Of a DNA stretch of 52,767 bases, positions 1 to 8,383 are shown one piece after another. Position 1 is the stretch's first letter. Each line of letters opens with the position of its first letter. A program made the translations under genes and the position numbers. The stretch is from Nocardioides sp. PD653-B2. GTDB lineage: Bacteria; Actinomycetota; Actinomycetes; Propionibacteriales; Nocardioidaceae. The stretch covers positions 1 to 52,767 of the forward strand of contig NZ_BDJE01000045.1 of the NCBI RefSeq assembly GCF_002117935.1, read 5' to 3'. The notes beneath the pieces are model-generated. The model was not told where the DNA came from. It made no database searches and saw only the letters and a list, made by a program, of their open reading frames with translations.

Positions 1-1
1 C

Positions 2-229
2 CCGCACTGCACCCGACCCTCACCGTCCTGCGACGCCGACCACATCATCGGCTACGACCAGGGTGGTCCGACCTGCTCCTGCAACCTCGCCCCGTTGTGC
101 CGCCACCACCACCGGCTCAAGACCCACGGTGGGTGGACCTACCAGCGCACCGCAGCACGCACCTTCCGCTGGACCAGCCCCTTGGGTCACGTCCACGTCA
201 ACGACCTCACCCACCCACGACATACCTGA
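2..229 (+). CDS. HNH endonuclease, C-terminal fragment (5' end outside window)
   Basis: The reading frame is open from the window edge to a TGA and encodes about 75 residues. It shows an HNH/McrA-type metal-binding core: DADHI, then GGPT and an Asn-Leu pair, then CRHHHRLKTHGGW, with Cys pairs that could hold structural zinc. This C-terminus is typical of the actinobacterial DUF222/13E12-repeat endonucleases, which are often present in many chromosomal copies. The N-terminal DUF222 part is not in view, so the subfamily is inferred. Nothing around it suggests an active mobile element. Confidence 0.85.
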   Translation, partial: PHCTRPSPSCDADHIIGYDQGGPTCSCNLAPLCRHHHRLKTHGGWTYQRTAARTFRWTSPLGHVHVNDLTHPRHT

Positions 230-296
230 CCACCCGACCCCGCCGGCCACCGCCGACGGGGCCACTCCCACGCCCTGCTGTGAGAGTGTCGCTGTC

Positions 297-831
297 ATGG
301 CAGGTGGGCCAGCTCCCGGCGGTGCGGTGGTCCTCGAGACGGATTGCCTGCTCCTCAGGCCCTGGCGGGTCGCCGAGGCCGTGGTCCAGCGTGAGCTGTG
401 GACCGAACGCGATCCACGGGTGCCGCCGCACCGGCATATCGACGTCCATGGGCACCCGACGGTCGCAGACCTCGAGGAGTCGATCCGCTCCAGCCGGCCG
501 TCGCCGTTCGGGCTGCTGGCAGTCGAGCGGAAGGACGCCCGCGACGTCATCGGCTACTGCGGGCTGGTCGACTCCGGTCGAGGAGCAAGAGGGGAACCGG
601 AGCTGGCGTTCGAGCTGCTGCGCCGTGCCTGGGGTCGGGGATATGCCACGGAGGCCTCGTGGGCGGTGGTCGACTGGGCGAGATCGTCCGGCGTCGAGCG
701 TCTCTGGGCGACGGTTTGGGAGTGGAACACCGCTTCTCGCCGGGTGCTGGCCAAGGTCGTTCACCGAGACCGAACGCACGGAGGTGGACGCGGTCCACGG
801 GACGACACTCTTCGCTACGAGGCTGCTCTAG
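297..831 (+). pseudogene. GNAT N-acetyltransferase, frameshifted near its C-terminus
   Basis: From the ATG at 297 the frame reads a typical GNAT of the RimJ/RimL type: LETDCLLLRPW strand 1, the IGYCGLVD strand, and RAWGRGYATEAS as the acetyl-CoA loop. It then reaches NTASRRVLAKV, where GFTETER is expected. The residues FTETERTEVD are instead in another forward frame, starting at base 760 and ending with a stop at 831. Loss of two bases at about 759 (one G left where a Gly codon is expected) explains the switch. Without it the protein would be about 178 residues. It could be a real inactivating mutation, a recent event given the intact flanks, or a sequencing error. Confidence 0.75.
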
Positions 832-946
832 CCGGCATCCCCATGTGTGACCCTTCGCCCGCTGGGAGCCGCGCGGGACGCCGCAGCTCGGGATGTCGCG
901 ACCGCCGGTCCAGGTCGGTGGGACGCGTGGCGTTCCCAGAGTGGGG

Positions 947-2275
947 TCAGCTGACGTCGGGCTCGGAGACCTCGTCGGCCGGGAGGTCGTCGACGGGCAC
1001 CTCGTCGGCGGCGAGGATCGCATCGACGAGGAGCGGGGTGGTCAGCTCGACCTGCCAGGGTCGCGCGCCGTAGCCCGCGAGCTGTTCCGCGACGGCCGGC
1101 GCGAGGGTCTCCGGGTCGCGGGACTTCGGCGGGGTCCACAGCGTGCGCCGCAGGTAGTCGGGGGTGAGCACGTTCTCGACCGGCAGCCCGTGCTGCTCGG
1201 CGAGCTTCGTCATCTGCACCCGGGCGAGCGCCAGTCGGCGGGCGGCGGTCGGGTCCTTCTCGGCCCAGGCGCGGGGGAGCGGCGGACCGTCACCGCGCGG
1301 GGAGCGGGTCGGCAGGTCGGCCTCGTCCATCTCGGCGGCCTCGGTCAGCGCGGCGATCCAGCGGTTGGCGTAACGCTCGGCGCCCCGCCCGTGGAAGCCC
1401 TTGGTCGCGAGCAGCGCGGTGCGGTCGGTGGGCAGCGCCTGGGCCGCGGCGATGATCGCGGCGTCCGGGATGATCCGGCCCGGCGTCACGTCACGCTGCT
1501 CGGCGATCTCGTCGCGGGTCTCCCACAGGGCACGTACGGCGCCGAGGGCCCGGCGGCCGCGGACCCGGTGCAGCCCCGACGTACGACGCCACGCGTCGAC
1601 TCGGGCCGTCTGCTCGAAGGAGCGCAGGGCGTCGAACTCCTGGCGCGCCCACTCGGCCTTGCCGGACTGCTCGAGCTCGGCGCCGAGCACCTCGCGCAGT
1701 TCGACGAGCACCTCCACGTCGAGCGCGGCGTACTCCAGCCACGGTCCGGGCAGCGGGCGCGTCGACCAGTCGACGGCGGAGTGCTCCTTGGCGAGTCGGA
1801 AGCCGAGGAGCGTCTCGACCAGCGTGGCCAGCCCGACCCGGGGGTAGCCCAGCAGCCGCCCGGCGAGCTCGGTGTCGAACAGCGCCGACGGGTAGAGCCC
1901 GACCTCGTTGAGGCACGGCAGGTCCTGGGTGGCGGCGTGCAGGATCCACTCGGTGCCCTCGAGCACCTGCTGGAGTGGGTCCAGGGAGTCGAAGGCGATC
2001 GGGTCGACGAGGTAGGTCGTGGAGCCCTCGCGGCGCAGCTGGATGAGGTAGGCGCGCGACGAGTAGCGGTAGCCGGAGGCGCGTTCGGCGTCGATCGCGA
2101 CGGGACCCGTGCCGGCGGCGAGACCGGCGCACACCTCGGCCAGCCCGGCCGGGGTGTCGATGATGGGCGGCAGCCCGTCGCGCAGCGTCAGCAGCGGCGG
2201 CTCGGGCACCGCCTCCGGAGCGGACTCCTGGGTCTCGTCGGGCGTCTGGTCGGGCTCGGTCTCGTGTGCGGGCAT
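947..2275 (-). CDS. rnd: Ribonuclease D (3'-5' exoribonuclease with HRDC domain)
   Basis: The 442-residue protein is a DEDD-superfamily exonuclease expected to trim the 3' ends of structured RNAs in the cytoplasm. Exo I is VAIDAERASG near residue 60, Exo II is ILHAATQDLPCLNEVG, and Exo III is WLEYAALDVEVLVELRE with the Tyr of the DEDDy type. A helical HRDC-like region follows (about residues 210-290), then an actinobacterial C-terminal extension. The ATG at 2275 lies only 5 bases after the DUF3000 stop, so the two genes look co-transcribed. The first 30 residues are acidic and proline-rich and may be disordered. The same gene pair is known from Mycobacterium. Confidence 0.92.
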   Translation of the reverse strand: MPAHETEPDQTPDETQESAPEAVPEPPLLTLRDGLPPIIDTPAGLAEVCAGLAAGTGPVAIDAERASGYRYSSRAYLIQLRREGSTTYLVDPIAFDSLDPLQQVLEGTEWILHAATQDLPCLNEVGLYPSALFDTELAGRLLGYPRVGLATLVETLLGFRLAKEHSAVDWSTRPLPGPWLEYAALDVEVLVELREVLGAELEQSGKAEWARQEFDALRSFEQTARVDAWRRTSGLHRVRGRRALGAVRALWETRDEIAEQRDVTPGRIIPDAAIIAAAQALPTDRTALLATKGFHGRGAERYANRWIAALTEAAEMDEADLPTRSPRGDGPPLPRAWAEKDPTAARRLALARVQMTKLAEQHGLPVENVLTPDYLRRTLWTPPKSRDPETLAPAVAEQLAGYGARPWQVELTTPLLVDAILAADEVPVDDLPADEVSEPDVS

Positions 2276-2280
2276 CGTGC

Positions 2281-2919
2281 TCAGTGTCCCGAGCCCCGCT
2301 GCCCGCGGCGACTCGGCATCACGGCGACCCCCTCGGGCACCGGCGGCAGCCCGACCGCCGTGCACAGCAGCTCACCCCAGGCCTCGACGTGCGGCGCCAG
2401 GTCGAGCGGGGCGAGGTCGGGCGCGTCGTCCGGGGCGACCGGCGTCCAGGAGGCCCGGATCTCGATCTGGGCGGTGCCGCCCTCGTCGGCCATGCCGCCG
2501 AAGCTCTCGGTCGCGACCCGGGTGACGGTGCCCGAGGACGCGACGTACGACGCTCCGTGGGCGTCGAGCGCCTCGGTCAGCCACGACCAGCCGACCGCGG
2601 CCAGCATCGGGTCGGTGATCAGCTCCAGGTCGATCTCGGCGCGGGCGTAGGCCACGCACCGGAAGGTGCCGTCCCAGGCGTCGTTGCCGGCGGGGTCGTG
2701 CAGCAGGATGATCCGGCCGGTGCCCAGGTCTGTGTCGTCGACGGTCACGTCGGCCGACAGCGCGGAGGCGTACGGCGCGATCCGCTGGGGCGCCGGCATC
2801 TCCTCGCAAAAGATCTCCGGGCGCAAGCGGGCGCCGTGCATCGTCGCCACCGCGTCCCGGAACTCCGGGGGGGTGGTGCCCGCACCCGCTCCGGGGTGCG
2901 CCTCCTGACCGACGACCAT
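2281..2919 (-). CDS. DUF3000 family protein
   Basis: The 212-residue soluble protein belongs to the actinobacterial DUF3000 family, which has no assigned biochemical role. Typical segments are PPEFRDAVATMHGARLRPEIFCEEMPAPQRIAPY in the N-terminal third and SWLTEALDAHGASYVASSGTVTRV in the middle. There is no signal peptide or membrane segment. The start at 2919 is supported by a -10-like TACTGT (complement of 2926-2931) ending 6 bases upstream, which implies a leaderless mRNA. It is the first gene of an operon with rnd, so a role linked to RNA processing is possible, but this rests on position only. Confidence 0.85.
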   Translation of the reverse strand: MVVGQEAHPGAGAGTTPPEFRDAVATMHGARLRPEIFCEEMPAPQRIAPYASALSADVTVDDTDLGTGRIILLHDPAGNDAWDGTFRCVAYARAEIDLELITDPMLAAVGWSWLTEALDAHGASYVASSGTVTRVATESFGGMADEGGTAQIEIRASWTPVAPDDAPDLAPLDLAPHVEAWGELLCTAVGLPPVPEGVAVMPSRRGQRGSGH

Positions 2920-2989
2920 GTGTTCACAGTAAGTCGGACCCCGCGATCCCGATGTGCGAACACGCCGGGTGACCTGCGAGGCTTCGCTC

Positions 2990-4018
2990 ATGGACGACCT
3001 CCGTGACAGCGCCTTCCTGAAGGCCGCCCGGGGCGAGCCGGTCCCGCACACGCCGGTCTGGTTCATGCGCCAGGCGGGCCGCTCCCTGCCCGAGTACCTC
3101 AAGCTCCGCGAGGGCGTCGGGATGCTCGAGTCGTGCATGGATCCCGAGCTCGTGGTGGAGATCACCCTCCAGCCGGTGCGCCGCTACGGCGTCGACGCGG
3201 CCATCTTCTTCTCCGACATCGTGCTGCCGCTCAAGGCGGTCGGTGTCGACCTCGACATCCGGCCCGGCGTGGGCCCGGTCGTCGCGCAGCCGGTGCGCAC
3301 GCTCGCCGACGTCGAGGCGATCCCCGACCTGACGCCCGAGCACGTGCCGTTCATCACCGAGGCCGTCCGCGGCCTGGTCGGCGAACTCGGCGGCACCCCG
3401 CTCATCGGCTTCGCCGGCGCGCCGTTCACGGTGGCGTCGTACCTCGTCGAGGGCGGTCCCTCCAAGGAGCACGCGAAGACCAAGGCGATGATGTTCGGCG
3501 CCCCCGACGTCTGGGACGCCCTGATGCGCAAGATCGCCGGCATCTCGGCGGCCTACCTCGAGGTGCAGGTCGGTGCGGGTGCGTCGGCCGTCCAGCTCTT
3601 CGACTCCTGGGCCGGCGCACTGACCCCGGCCGACTACCGCGACTTCGTCATGCCTCACTCCGCCCGCGTGCTCGAGCGGGCCGGCGCCCTCGGCGTGCCC
3701 CGCATCCACTTCGGCGTCGGTACGGCGAACCTGCTCGGCCTGATGGGCGAGGCCGGAGCCGACGTGGTCGGCGTCGACTGGCGCACCCCCCTCGGCAACG
3801 CGATCCCGCTGGTCGGTGACCGCGCCGTCCAGGGCAACCTCGACCCGACCCTGGTCTTCGCCCCCACCGACGTGATGACCGCCCGCGCCGCCGAGGTCAT
3901 CGAGGCCGGCCGGTCGGCCAAGGGCCACATCTTCAACCTCGGGCACGGGGTCATCCCGTCGACCGACCCCGACCAGCTCGCCCGGCTGACCGAGTTCGTG
4001 CAGGGCTACCGGCTCTAG
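2990..4018 (+). CDS. hemE: Uroporphyrinogen III decarboxylase
   Basis: The 342-residue enzyme converts uroporphyrinogen III to coproporphyrinogen III in heme synthesis. Family motifs are WFMRQAGRSLPEY near the N-terminus (the conserved Arg segment that binds substrate carboxylates), FSDIVLPLKAVGVDLDI, FAGAPFTVASYL and the C-terminal GHIFNLGHGV. The ATG at 2990 is chosen over the in-frame GTG at 2954 because the protein then begins at the family's usual position. A hexamer GAGGCT (2978-2983) ends 6 bases upstream, as expected for a leaderless transcript. Its 3' end overlaps the converging DUF4349 gene by 4 bases. hemY and hemQ follow downstream. Confidence 0.95.
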   Translation: MDDLRDSAFLKAARGEPVPHTPVWFMRQAGRSLPEYLKLREGVGMLESCMDPELVVEITLQPVRRYGVDAAIFFSDIVLPLKAVGVDLDIRPGVGPVVAQPVRTLADVEAIPDLTPEHVPFITEAVRGLVGELGGTPLIGFAGAPFTVASYLVEGGPSKEHAKTKAMMFGAPDVWDALMRKIAGISAAYLEVQVGAGASAVQLFDSWAGALTPADYRDFVMPHSARVLERAGALGVPRIHFGVGTANLLGLMGEAGADVVGVDWRTPLGNAIPLVGDRAVQGNLDPTLVFAPTDVMTARAAEVIEAGRSAKGHIFNLGHGVIPSTDPDQLARLTEFVQGYRL

Positions 4019-4965
4019 GTCGCCGAGGGGCGCCGGCGGCGGAGCGCGCGGACCAGGAGCAGCAGCGGCGGGCCGACGATCGCGACCACGATGAGCCACG
4101 GCAGCAGCGCACCGACGACGGTGGCGAGCGCGACGGCGAACGTGGTGAGCCCGTGCCAGCCGGCAGAGAGCCCGGTGAGGAAGCCGGCCTTGTCCTCCTT
4201 CGGAGGAGCAGTCTTCTTCTCGGGGATCTGGTCGACGCTCACGACGATCGTCGCCATGGAGGTCTGGCTGCCGAGGTAGGCCGCCTGGCGCTCGAGCGAG
4301 TCGAGCTCGGCCTGGCGGCGGGACAGCTGGGCCTCGATCGCCATGATGTCGCGGATGCTCTCGGCCCGGTCGAAGAGCACCGTGATCCGGTCGATGCTGC
4401 GCCGCTGCGTCTTCAGCCGGCTCTGGGTGTCGATGACCTTGGTGGTGACGTCGTCCTCGGTGGTGTTCGCGGACTCGAGCTCGGCGACGTCGATCCCCTT
4501 GAGGTCCTCCATCGCCTTCGGGAAGTCGTCGGCCGGGATCCGCAGCACCATGCGCGTGTACGCCGGGTGCCCGTCGTCGTCGGTGGTCGTCTTCTCCTCG
4601 GTGACCTGGCCGGCGTACGTGTCCACGACCTGCTGGACCTCGAACTGCGCCTTGCCGACGTCGTCGGCCCGCAGTGCGACGTTGCCGTGCCGGATCAGCG
4701 CCCGGTCGTCGACGAGCGGGTTCGGCTTGGTGGCGACCGACTGCGCGCCGTTCCGCACCGAGCTCGAGTCGGCCACGCTGTAGTCGTCGGTCAGGGCGTC
4801 CATCGCGGGAGCGGGTGCCTGGGCCGCTGCCGGCGCGTCGCCGGCGACCGATCCGGCCACCGAGCTCGAGTCTGCGCTGCCGCCACCGGCGCTGCACCCG
4901 GCACCGGCGGCGAGGGCGAGGGCGAGGACTGCGGGGGCGAAGGCGCGGGCCGGCGTGAGCTTCAT
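4015..4965 (-). CDS. DUF4349 domain lipoprotein
   Basis: The 316-residue protein begins with a short basic end, a hydrophobic stretch and a lipobox (LAAGAGC, Cys at about 24), so it should be exported and lipid-anchored. A low-complexity Ala/Ser/Pro linker leads to the DUF4349 region (about residues 88-240), which includes a coiled-coil-like stretch around TKVIDTQSRLKTQRR and AIEAQLSRRQAELDSLERQ. A C-terminal membrane helix (about 275-305) is followed by a basic tail. A protein with both lipid anchor and C-terminal helix is usual for this family. The function is unknown. It diverges from hemY and converges with hemE. Confidence 0.85.
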   Translation of the reverse strand: MKLTPARAFAPAVLALALAAGAGCSAGGGSADSSSVAGSVAGDAPAAAQAPAPAMDALTDDYSVADSSSVRNGAQSVATKPNPLVDDRALIRHGNVALRADDVGKAQFEVQQVVDTYAGQVTEEKTTTDDDGHPAYTRMVLRIPADDFPKAMEDLKGIDVAELESANTTEDDVTTKVIDTQSRLKTQRRSIDRITVLFDRAESIRDIMAIEAQLSRRQAELDSLERQAAYLGSQTSMATIVVSVDQIPEKKTAPPKEDKAGFLTGLSAGWHGLTTFAVALATVVGALLPWLIVVAIVGPPLLLLVRALRRRRPSAT

Positions 4966-5045
4966 GCCATCTGGGACGCGACCCCCACGGTTCCGGTTCC
5001 CGCCCGCCGTCGCGGCCCGGTCCTCACGTCTGGGACAGTGGGGGC

Positions 5046-6389
5046 GTGGGCAAGCGCGTCGTGGTGGTCGGGGGCGGCCTCGCGGGCCTGACCGCCGCCC
5101 GCGACCTGGTCGCCGCCGGCCACGACGTCCTCCTGCTCGAGTCGTCGGCCCGCGTCGGCGGCAAGCTGCACCGCACCCCGGTCGCCGGCGTCACCGTCGA
5201 CGTCGGTGCGGAGGCGATGCTCAACCGGCGTCCCGAGGGCGTCGACCTGGCCCGGTCGCTCGACCTCCCGGTCGAGCACCCGGTCGTGGCGTCCTCGCGG
5301 ATCTGGACCCGCGACGCACTGCGTCCGCTGCCGCGCTCCCTGATGGGCGTGCCGCTCGACCTCGCGCAGCTCGCGTCGTCGGGGGTGCTGTCGGCGGACG
5401 GTCTGGAGCGGGTCCGCCGCGAGGTGTCGCTGCCCGCCGAGGAGATCGACGGCGACATCTCGGTCGGGGCGCTCGTGGACCGGCGCTTCGGGCCCGAGGT
5501 CACCGACCGGCTGGTCGAGCCGTTGCTGGGGGGTGTGTACGCCGGCCACGCGCGGCTGATCTCGGCACGCGCCGCGGTGCCGCAGCTGGTGGCCTTCGCG
5601 CAGCGCGGCTCGGTGCTGGAGCAGGCGGCGGCGATCCCCACGACGTATGACCGGCCCGTCTTCGCCGGCATCCCCGGCGGCATGGGGCGGCTGCCGGAGG
5701 TGCTGGCGTCCGGGCTCGTGGTCCGCACCGGCGCGACCGTGCGCGAGCTCGCCCGCACCACGACCGGCTTCTCGCTCACCATCGGGCCGACGACCGCTCC
5801 CGAGGTCGTCACGGCCGATGCCGTCGTCCTCGCCACCCCCGCGGCACCCACGGCCCGGCTGCTGGGCGCGGTCTCGCCCGTCGCCGCCACCGAGCTCGCC
5901 GGGGTCGAGTCCGCCTCGATGGTGGTCGTGACCTTCGCGTTCGACGCGGGGTCGGCCGGCCTCGACGACACGTCGTCCGGCTTCCTGGTCCCGCCCGTCG
6001 ACGGCCGTCGGATCAAGGCGTCGACGTTCTCGTTCGCCAAGTGGGGCTGGGTCCGCGAGGCGGGCGACGGCCTGCTCTTCCTGCGCACCTCGCTCGGCAG
6101 GTACGGCGAGGAGACGGCGCTCCAGGCCACCGACGACGAGCTGGTCGCCTGGTCGCGCGACGACCTCGCCGCTGCCATCGGCCTCACGGCCGTCCCGGTC
6201 GACACCCACGTGCAGCGCTGGGGCGGCGGCCTGCCGCAGTACGCCGTCGGCCACCTCGACCGGGTCGCCCGCATCCGCGCCGCCGTGTCCGCCGTGCCCG
6301 GGCTCGCGGTCTGCGGAGCGGCGTACGACGGCGTCGGCATCCCGGCCGTGATCGCCTCCGCCCACCGGGCCGCCCGAGAGGCGGGGTAG
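5046..6389 (+). CDS. hemY: Coproporphyrinogen III / protoporphyrinogen oxidase (FAD)
   Basis: The 447-residue FAD flavoprotein (also named HemG or CgoX) has an N-terminal dinucleotide-binding motif VVVVGGGLAGLTAARDL followed by LLESSARVGGKL. The signature GAEAMLNRRPE lies near residue 57, and the C-terminal FAD end reads GLAVCGAAYDGVGIPAVIASA. With hemQ next door, the expected reaction is oxidation of coproporphyrinogen III to coproporphyrin III. That is the Gram-positive route, inferred from context. The GTG start at 5046 sits 6 bases after GACAGT (5034-5039), consistent with a leaderless mRNA. The hemE-hemY-hemQ order is interrupted only by the opposite-strand lipoprotein gene. Confidence 0.93.
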   Translation: MGKRVVVVGGGLAGLTAARDLVAAGHDVLLLESSARVGGKLHRTPVAGVTVDVGAEAMLNRRPEGVDLARSLDLPVEHPVVASSRIWTRDALRPLPRSLMGVPLDLAQLASSGVLSADGLERVRREVSLPAEEIDGDISVGALVDRRFGPEVTDRLVEPLLGGVYAGHARLISARAAVPQLVAFAQRGSVLEQAAAIPTTYDRPVFAGIPGGMGRLPEVLASGLVVRTGATVRELARTTTGFSLTIGPTTAPEVVTADAVVLATPAAPTARLLGAVSPVAATELAGVESASMVVVTFAFDAGSAGLDDTSSGFLVPPVDGRRIKASTFSFAKWGWVREAGDGLLFLRTSLGRYGEETALQATDDELVAWSRDDLAAAIGLTAVPVDTHVQRWGGGLPQYAVGHLDRVARIRAAVSAVPGLAVCGAAYDGVGIPAVIASAHRAAREAG

Positions 6390-6421
6390 GGCCGCGACCG
6401 AGCCCGCGCCACAATGGAGCC

Positions 6422-7120
6422 ATGAGCAGCAAGGCGCAGAAGGCCCGCGAGATCAACGACACCATCCGCTACACGATGTGGTCGGTGTTCCGGCTCGACG
6501 ACACCCTCGGTGACGCCGACCGCGCCAGCGAGGGCGCCGAGGTCGAGAAGCTCTTCGCCGAGCTCGCCGAGGCCGACATCGTCGTCCGCGGCGTGTACGA
6601 CGTCAGCGGCATCCGCGCCGACGCCGACCTGATGGTGTGGTGGCACGCGACCACGTCCGAGGAGCTCCAGGACGCCTACAACCGCTTCCGGCGTACGACG
6701 TTCGGTCGCCGTCTCGCGCCGGTCTGGTCGCAGATGGCGCTGCACCGCCCGGCGGAGTTCAACAAGAGCCACGTGCCGGCGTTCCTCAGCGACGAGGACC
6801 CGAAGAAGCACGTCAGCGTCTACCCGTTCGTGCGGTCCTACGAGTGGTACCTCCTCGAGGACTCCGAGCGCCGCCGGATGCTCGCCGACCACGGCAAGAT
6901 GGCCCGCGACTACGCCGACGTGCGGGCCAACACCGTCGCCAGCTTCTCGCTCGGCGACTACGAGTGGATCCTCGCCTTCGAGGCCGACGAGCTGCACCGG
7001 ATCGTCGACCTGATGCGTCACCTGCGCGGCTCCGAGGCCCGCCGTCACGTCCGCGAGGAGGTGCCGTTCTACACCGGCGCCCTGGTCGGCATCGCCGAGC
7101 TGGTCGACCGGCTGCCGTAG
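6422..7120 (+). CDS. hemQ: Coproheme decarboxylase (chlorite dismutase-like HemQ)
   Basis: The 232-residue protein belongs to the chlorite-dismutase superfamily and would convert iron-coproporphyrin to heme b by two oxidative decarboxylations (ChdC). Recognisable segments are INDTIRYTMWSVFRL at the start, YPFVRSYEWYLL carrying the conserved Tyr region, and MLADHGKMARDY with the proximal His. The ASFSLGDYEWILAFE strand follows. The ATG at 6422 lies 6 bases after CACAAT (6410-6415), so the transcript could be leaderless with its own promoter, although hemY ends only 32 bases earlier. Presence of hemQ points to the coproporphyrin-dependent heme pathway. Confidence 0.93.
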   Translation: MSSKAQKAREINDTIRYTMWSVFRLDDTLGDADRASEGAEVEKLFAELAEADIVVRGVYDVSGIRADADLMVWWHATTSEELQDAYNRFRRTTFGRRLAPVWSQMALHRPAEFNKSHVPAFLSDEDPKKHVSVYPFVRSYEWYLLEDSERRRMLADHGKMARDYADVRANTVASFSLGDYEWILAFEADELHRIVDLMRHLRGSEARRHVREEVPFYTGALVGIAELVDRLP

Positions 7121-7157
7121 CCCGGAACCCGCGATGTGCCGGGCACGTCTGACCGGC

Positions 7158-7793
7158 ATGAAGAGACTGCCGGCCGTGGGTGCCCTGTTCCTCGCGGCGA
7201 TCCTCGTCGCCTGCGGATCGGACGACGGGTCGACCGCGGTCGACCCGGGCGGCCACCCGAGCCCGCCCGCGGCCATGCCGACGGACGTGCCGGCCGCACC
7301 CGGCGTCGTCGACACCCGCGGGCTGGTGACCGTGATGGACGCCGGCGGCTCGCCCGAGCTGTGCCTCGGCCCGGTGGCCGAGTCCTATCCGCCCCAGTGC
7401 AGCGGCCCGCCGATCGACGGCTGGGACTGGTCGGACCACAAGCAGATGTACGAATCGCAGGGCAGCGTCAGGTGGGGCCAGTTCATGGTCTCCGGCACGT
7501 GGGACGGGACGACGTTCGGCTTCGAGAACGCCGTCCCAGGTCCGCTCTACGACCCCATGCCGACGCCGGAGCCGACCTACCCCGCGCCCAGCGTGGAGCA
7601 CAGCAGGGCCGAGCTCGAGCAGATCGCCGAGGAGGTCGGCACGCTGCCCGGAGCCCAGGGCGCGTACGCCGACCGGGGTCACGTGCTGGTCGACGTCACC
7701 TACGACGACGGCTCGCTCCAGGACTGGGCCGACGAGACCTACGGCGACGGCGTCGTCGTGGTCAGCCCGATGCTCCTCGACCGCGCGGTCTGA
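7158..7793 (+). CDS. Putative lipoprotein of unknown function
   Basis: The 211-residue protein starts MKRLPAVGALFLAAILVAC, a standard lipoprotein signal with Cys at about 19, followed by an Asp/Gly/Pro-rich linker. The mature part has a Cys pair (ELCLG and PPQCSG) and two Pro/Thr-rich stretches (MPTPEPTYPAPS), and ends in a small mixed region. I do not recognise the family. An in-frame ATG at 7134 exists, but the signal peptide fits the start at 7158. It follows hemQ by 37 bases and could be co-transcribed. It converges with msrB. Confidence 0.7.
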   Translation: MKRLPAVGALFLAAILVACGSDDGSTAVDPGGHPSPPAAMPTDVPAAPGVVDTRGLVTVMDAGGSPELCLGPVAESYPPQCSGPPIDGWDWSDHKQMYESQGSVRWGQFMVSGTWDGTTFGFENAVPGPLYDPMPTPEPTYPAPSVEHSRAELEQIAEEVGTLPGAQGAYADRGHVLVDVTYDDGSLQDWADETYGDGVVVVSPMLLDRAV

Positions 7794-7829
7794 CCTGGCG
7801 GATCGGGTGGCAACGATGGCCCGAGCGGT

Positions 7830-8234
7830 CTACTTCGGGTCAGCAGCTTCGAGGGTGAGGCTGATCGAGTTGATGCAGTAGCGATCGCCGGTGGGCGTGC
7901 CGTAGCCGTCGGGGAACACGTGCCCGAGGTGCGAGCCGCAGTTGGCGCAGCGCACCTCGACCCGCTTCATCCCGTGGGAGACGTCCTCGATGTACTCGAT
8001 CGTGTCCGACAGCGGCTGGTAGAACGACGGCCACCCGCAGCCCGAGTGGAACTTCGTGTCCGACTCGAAGAGCTTGGCCTGGCAGGCCTTGCAGCGGTAG
8101 ACGCCGGTGGTCTCGGTGTCGGTGTACTCGCCCACGAAGGCGCGCTCGGTGCCGGCCTGGCGCAGGACGGCGTACTCCTCGGGGGAGAGCTCCTTGCGCC
8201 ACTCCTCGTCGGTCTTCTCCACGTTGTAGGGCAT
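7830..8234 (-). CDS. msrB: Peptide-methionine (R)-S-oxide reductase
   Basis: The 134-residue cytoplasmic enzyme reduces methionine-R-sulfoxide in oxidised proteins. Two CxxC zinc pairs (CKAC and CANC) frame the fold. The substrate region reads FHSGCGWPSF, and the active-site segment GDRYCINSISL carries the catalytic Cys. The ATG at 8234 (MPYNVEK) is preferred over one three codons upstream because it matches the usual MsrB N-terminus. It is preceded by TACCGT (complement of 8242-8247), 7 bases away. It is transcribed divergently from the desaturase operon. Confidence 0.95.
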   Translation of the reverse strand: MPYNVEKTDEEWRKELSPEEYAVLRQAGTERAFVGEYTDTETTGVYRCKACQAKLFESDTKFHSGCGWPSFYQPLSDTIEYIEDVSHGMKRVEVRCANCGSHLGHVFPDGYGTPTGDRYCINSISLTLEAADPK

Positions 8235-8318
8235 GCCCCCCACGGTAGTGGTCCAGCCAAGGGATTCGGGCCGGTCGCCGGGGGTACCGATGTGACCACT
8301 GATACACCCGTTCAGGGG

Positions 8319-8347
8319 TTGAGGATTTCGGTAAACATGTGTTCACT
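8319..8347 (+). promoter_or_regulatory. Desaturase operon promoter with palindromic operator
   Basis: A 16-base imperfect palindrome GTAAACATGTGTTCAC (8331-8346, 6 of 8 positions paired) lies between a -35-like TTGAGG (8319-8324) and a -10-like TTCACT (8342-8347) spaced 17 bases apart. Binding there would block transcription of the reductase/desaturase operon. Palindromes of this size and placement are typical of TetR-type repressors, several of which control acyl desaturase genes in other bacteria. No regulator gene is adjacent. Confidence 0.5.
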
Positions 8348-8383
8348 GAAACTGCCGCCAACCAGTCGACGACAGGGGAGCCG

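Noticed and set aside
2909..2926. Second copy of the desaturase-type operator near the DUF3000 start
   Set aside because: Eleven bases (CATGTGTTCAC) match the desaturase site, but the other half of the palindrome is missing and the first bases are the DUF3000 start codon.
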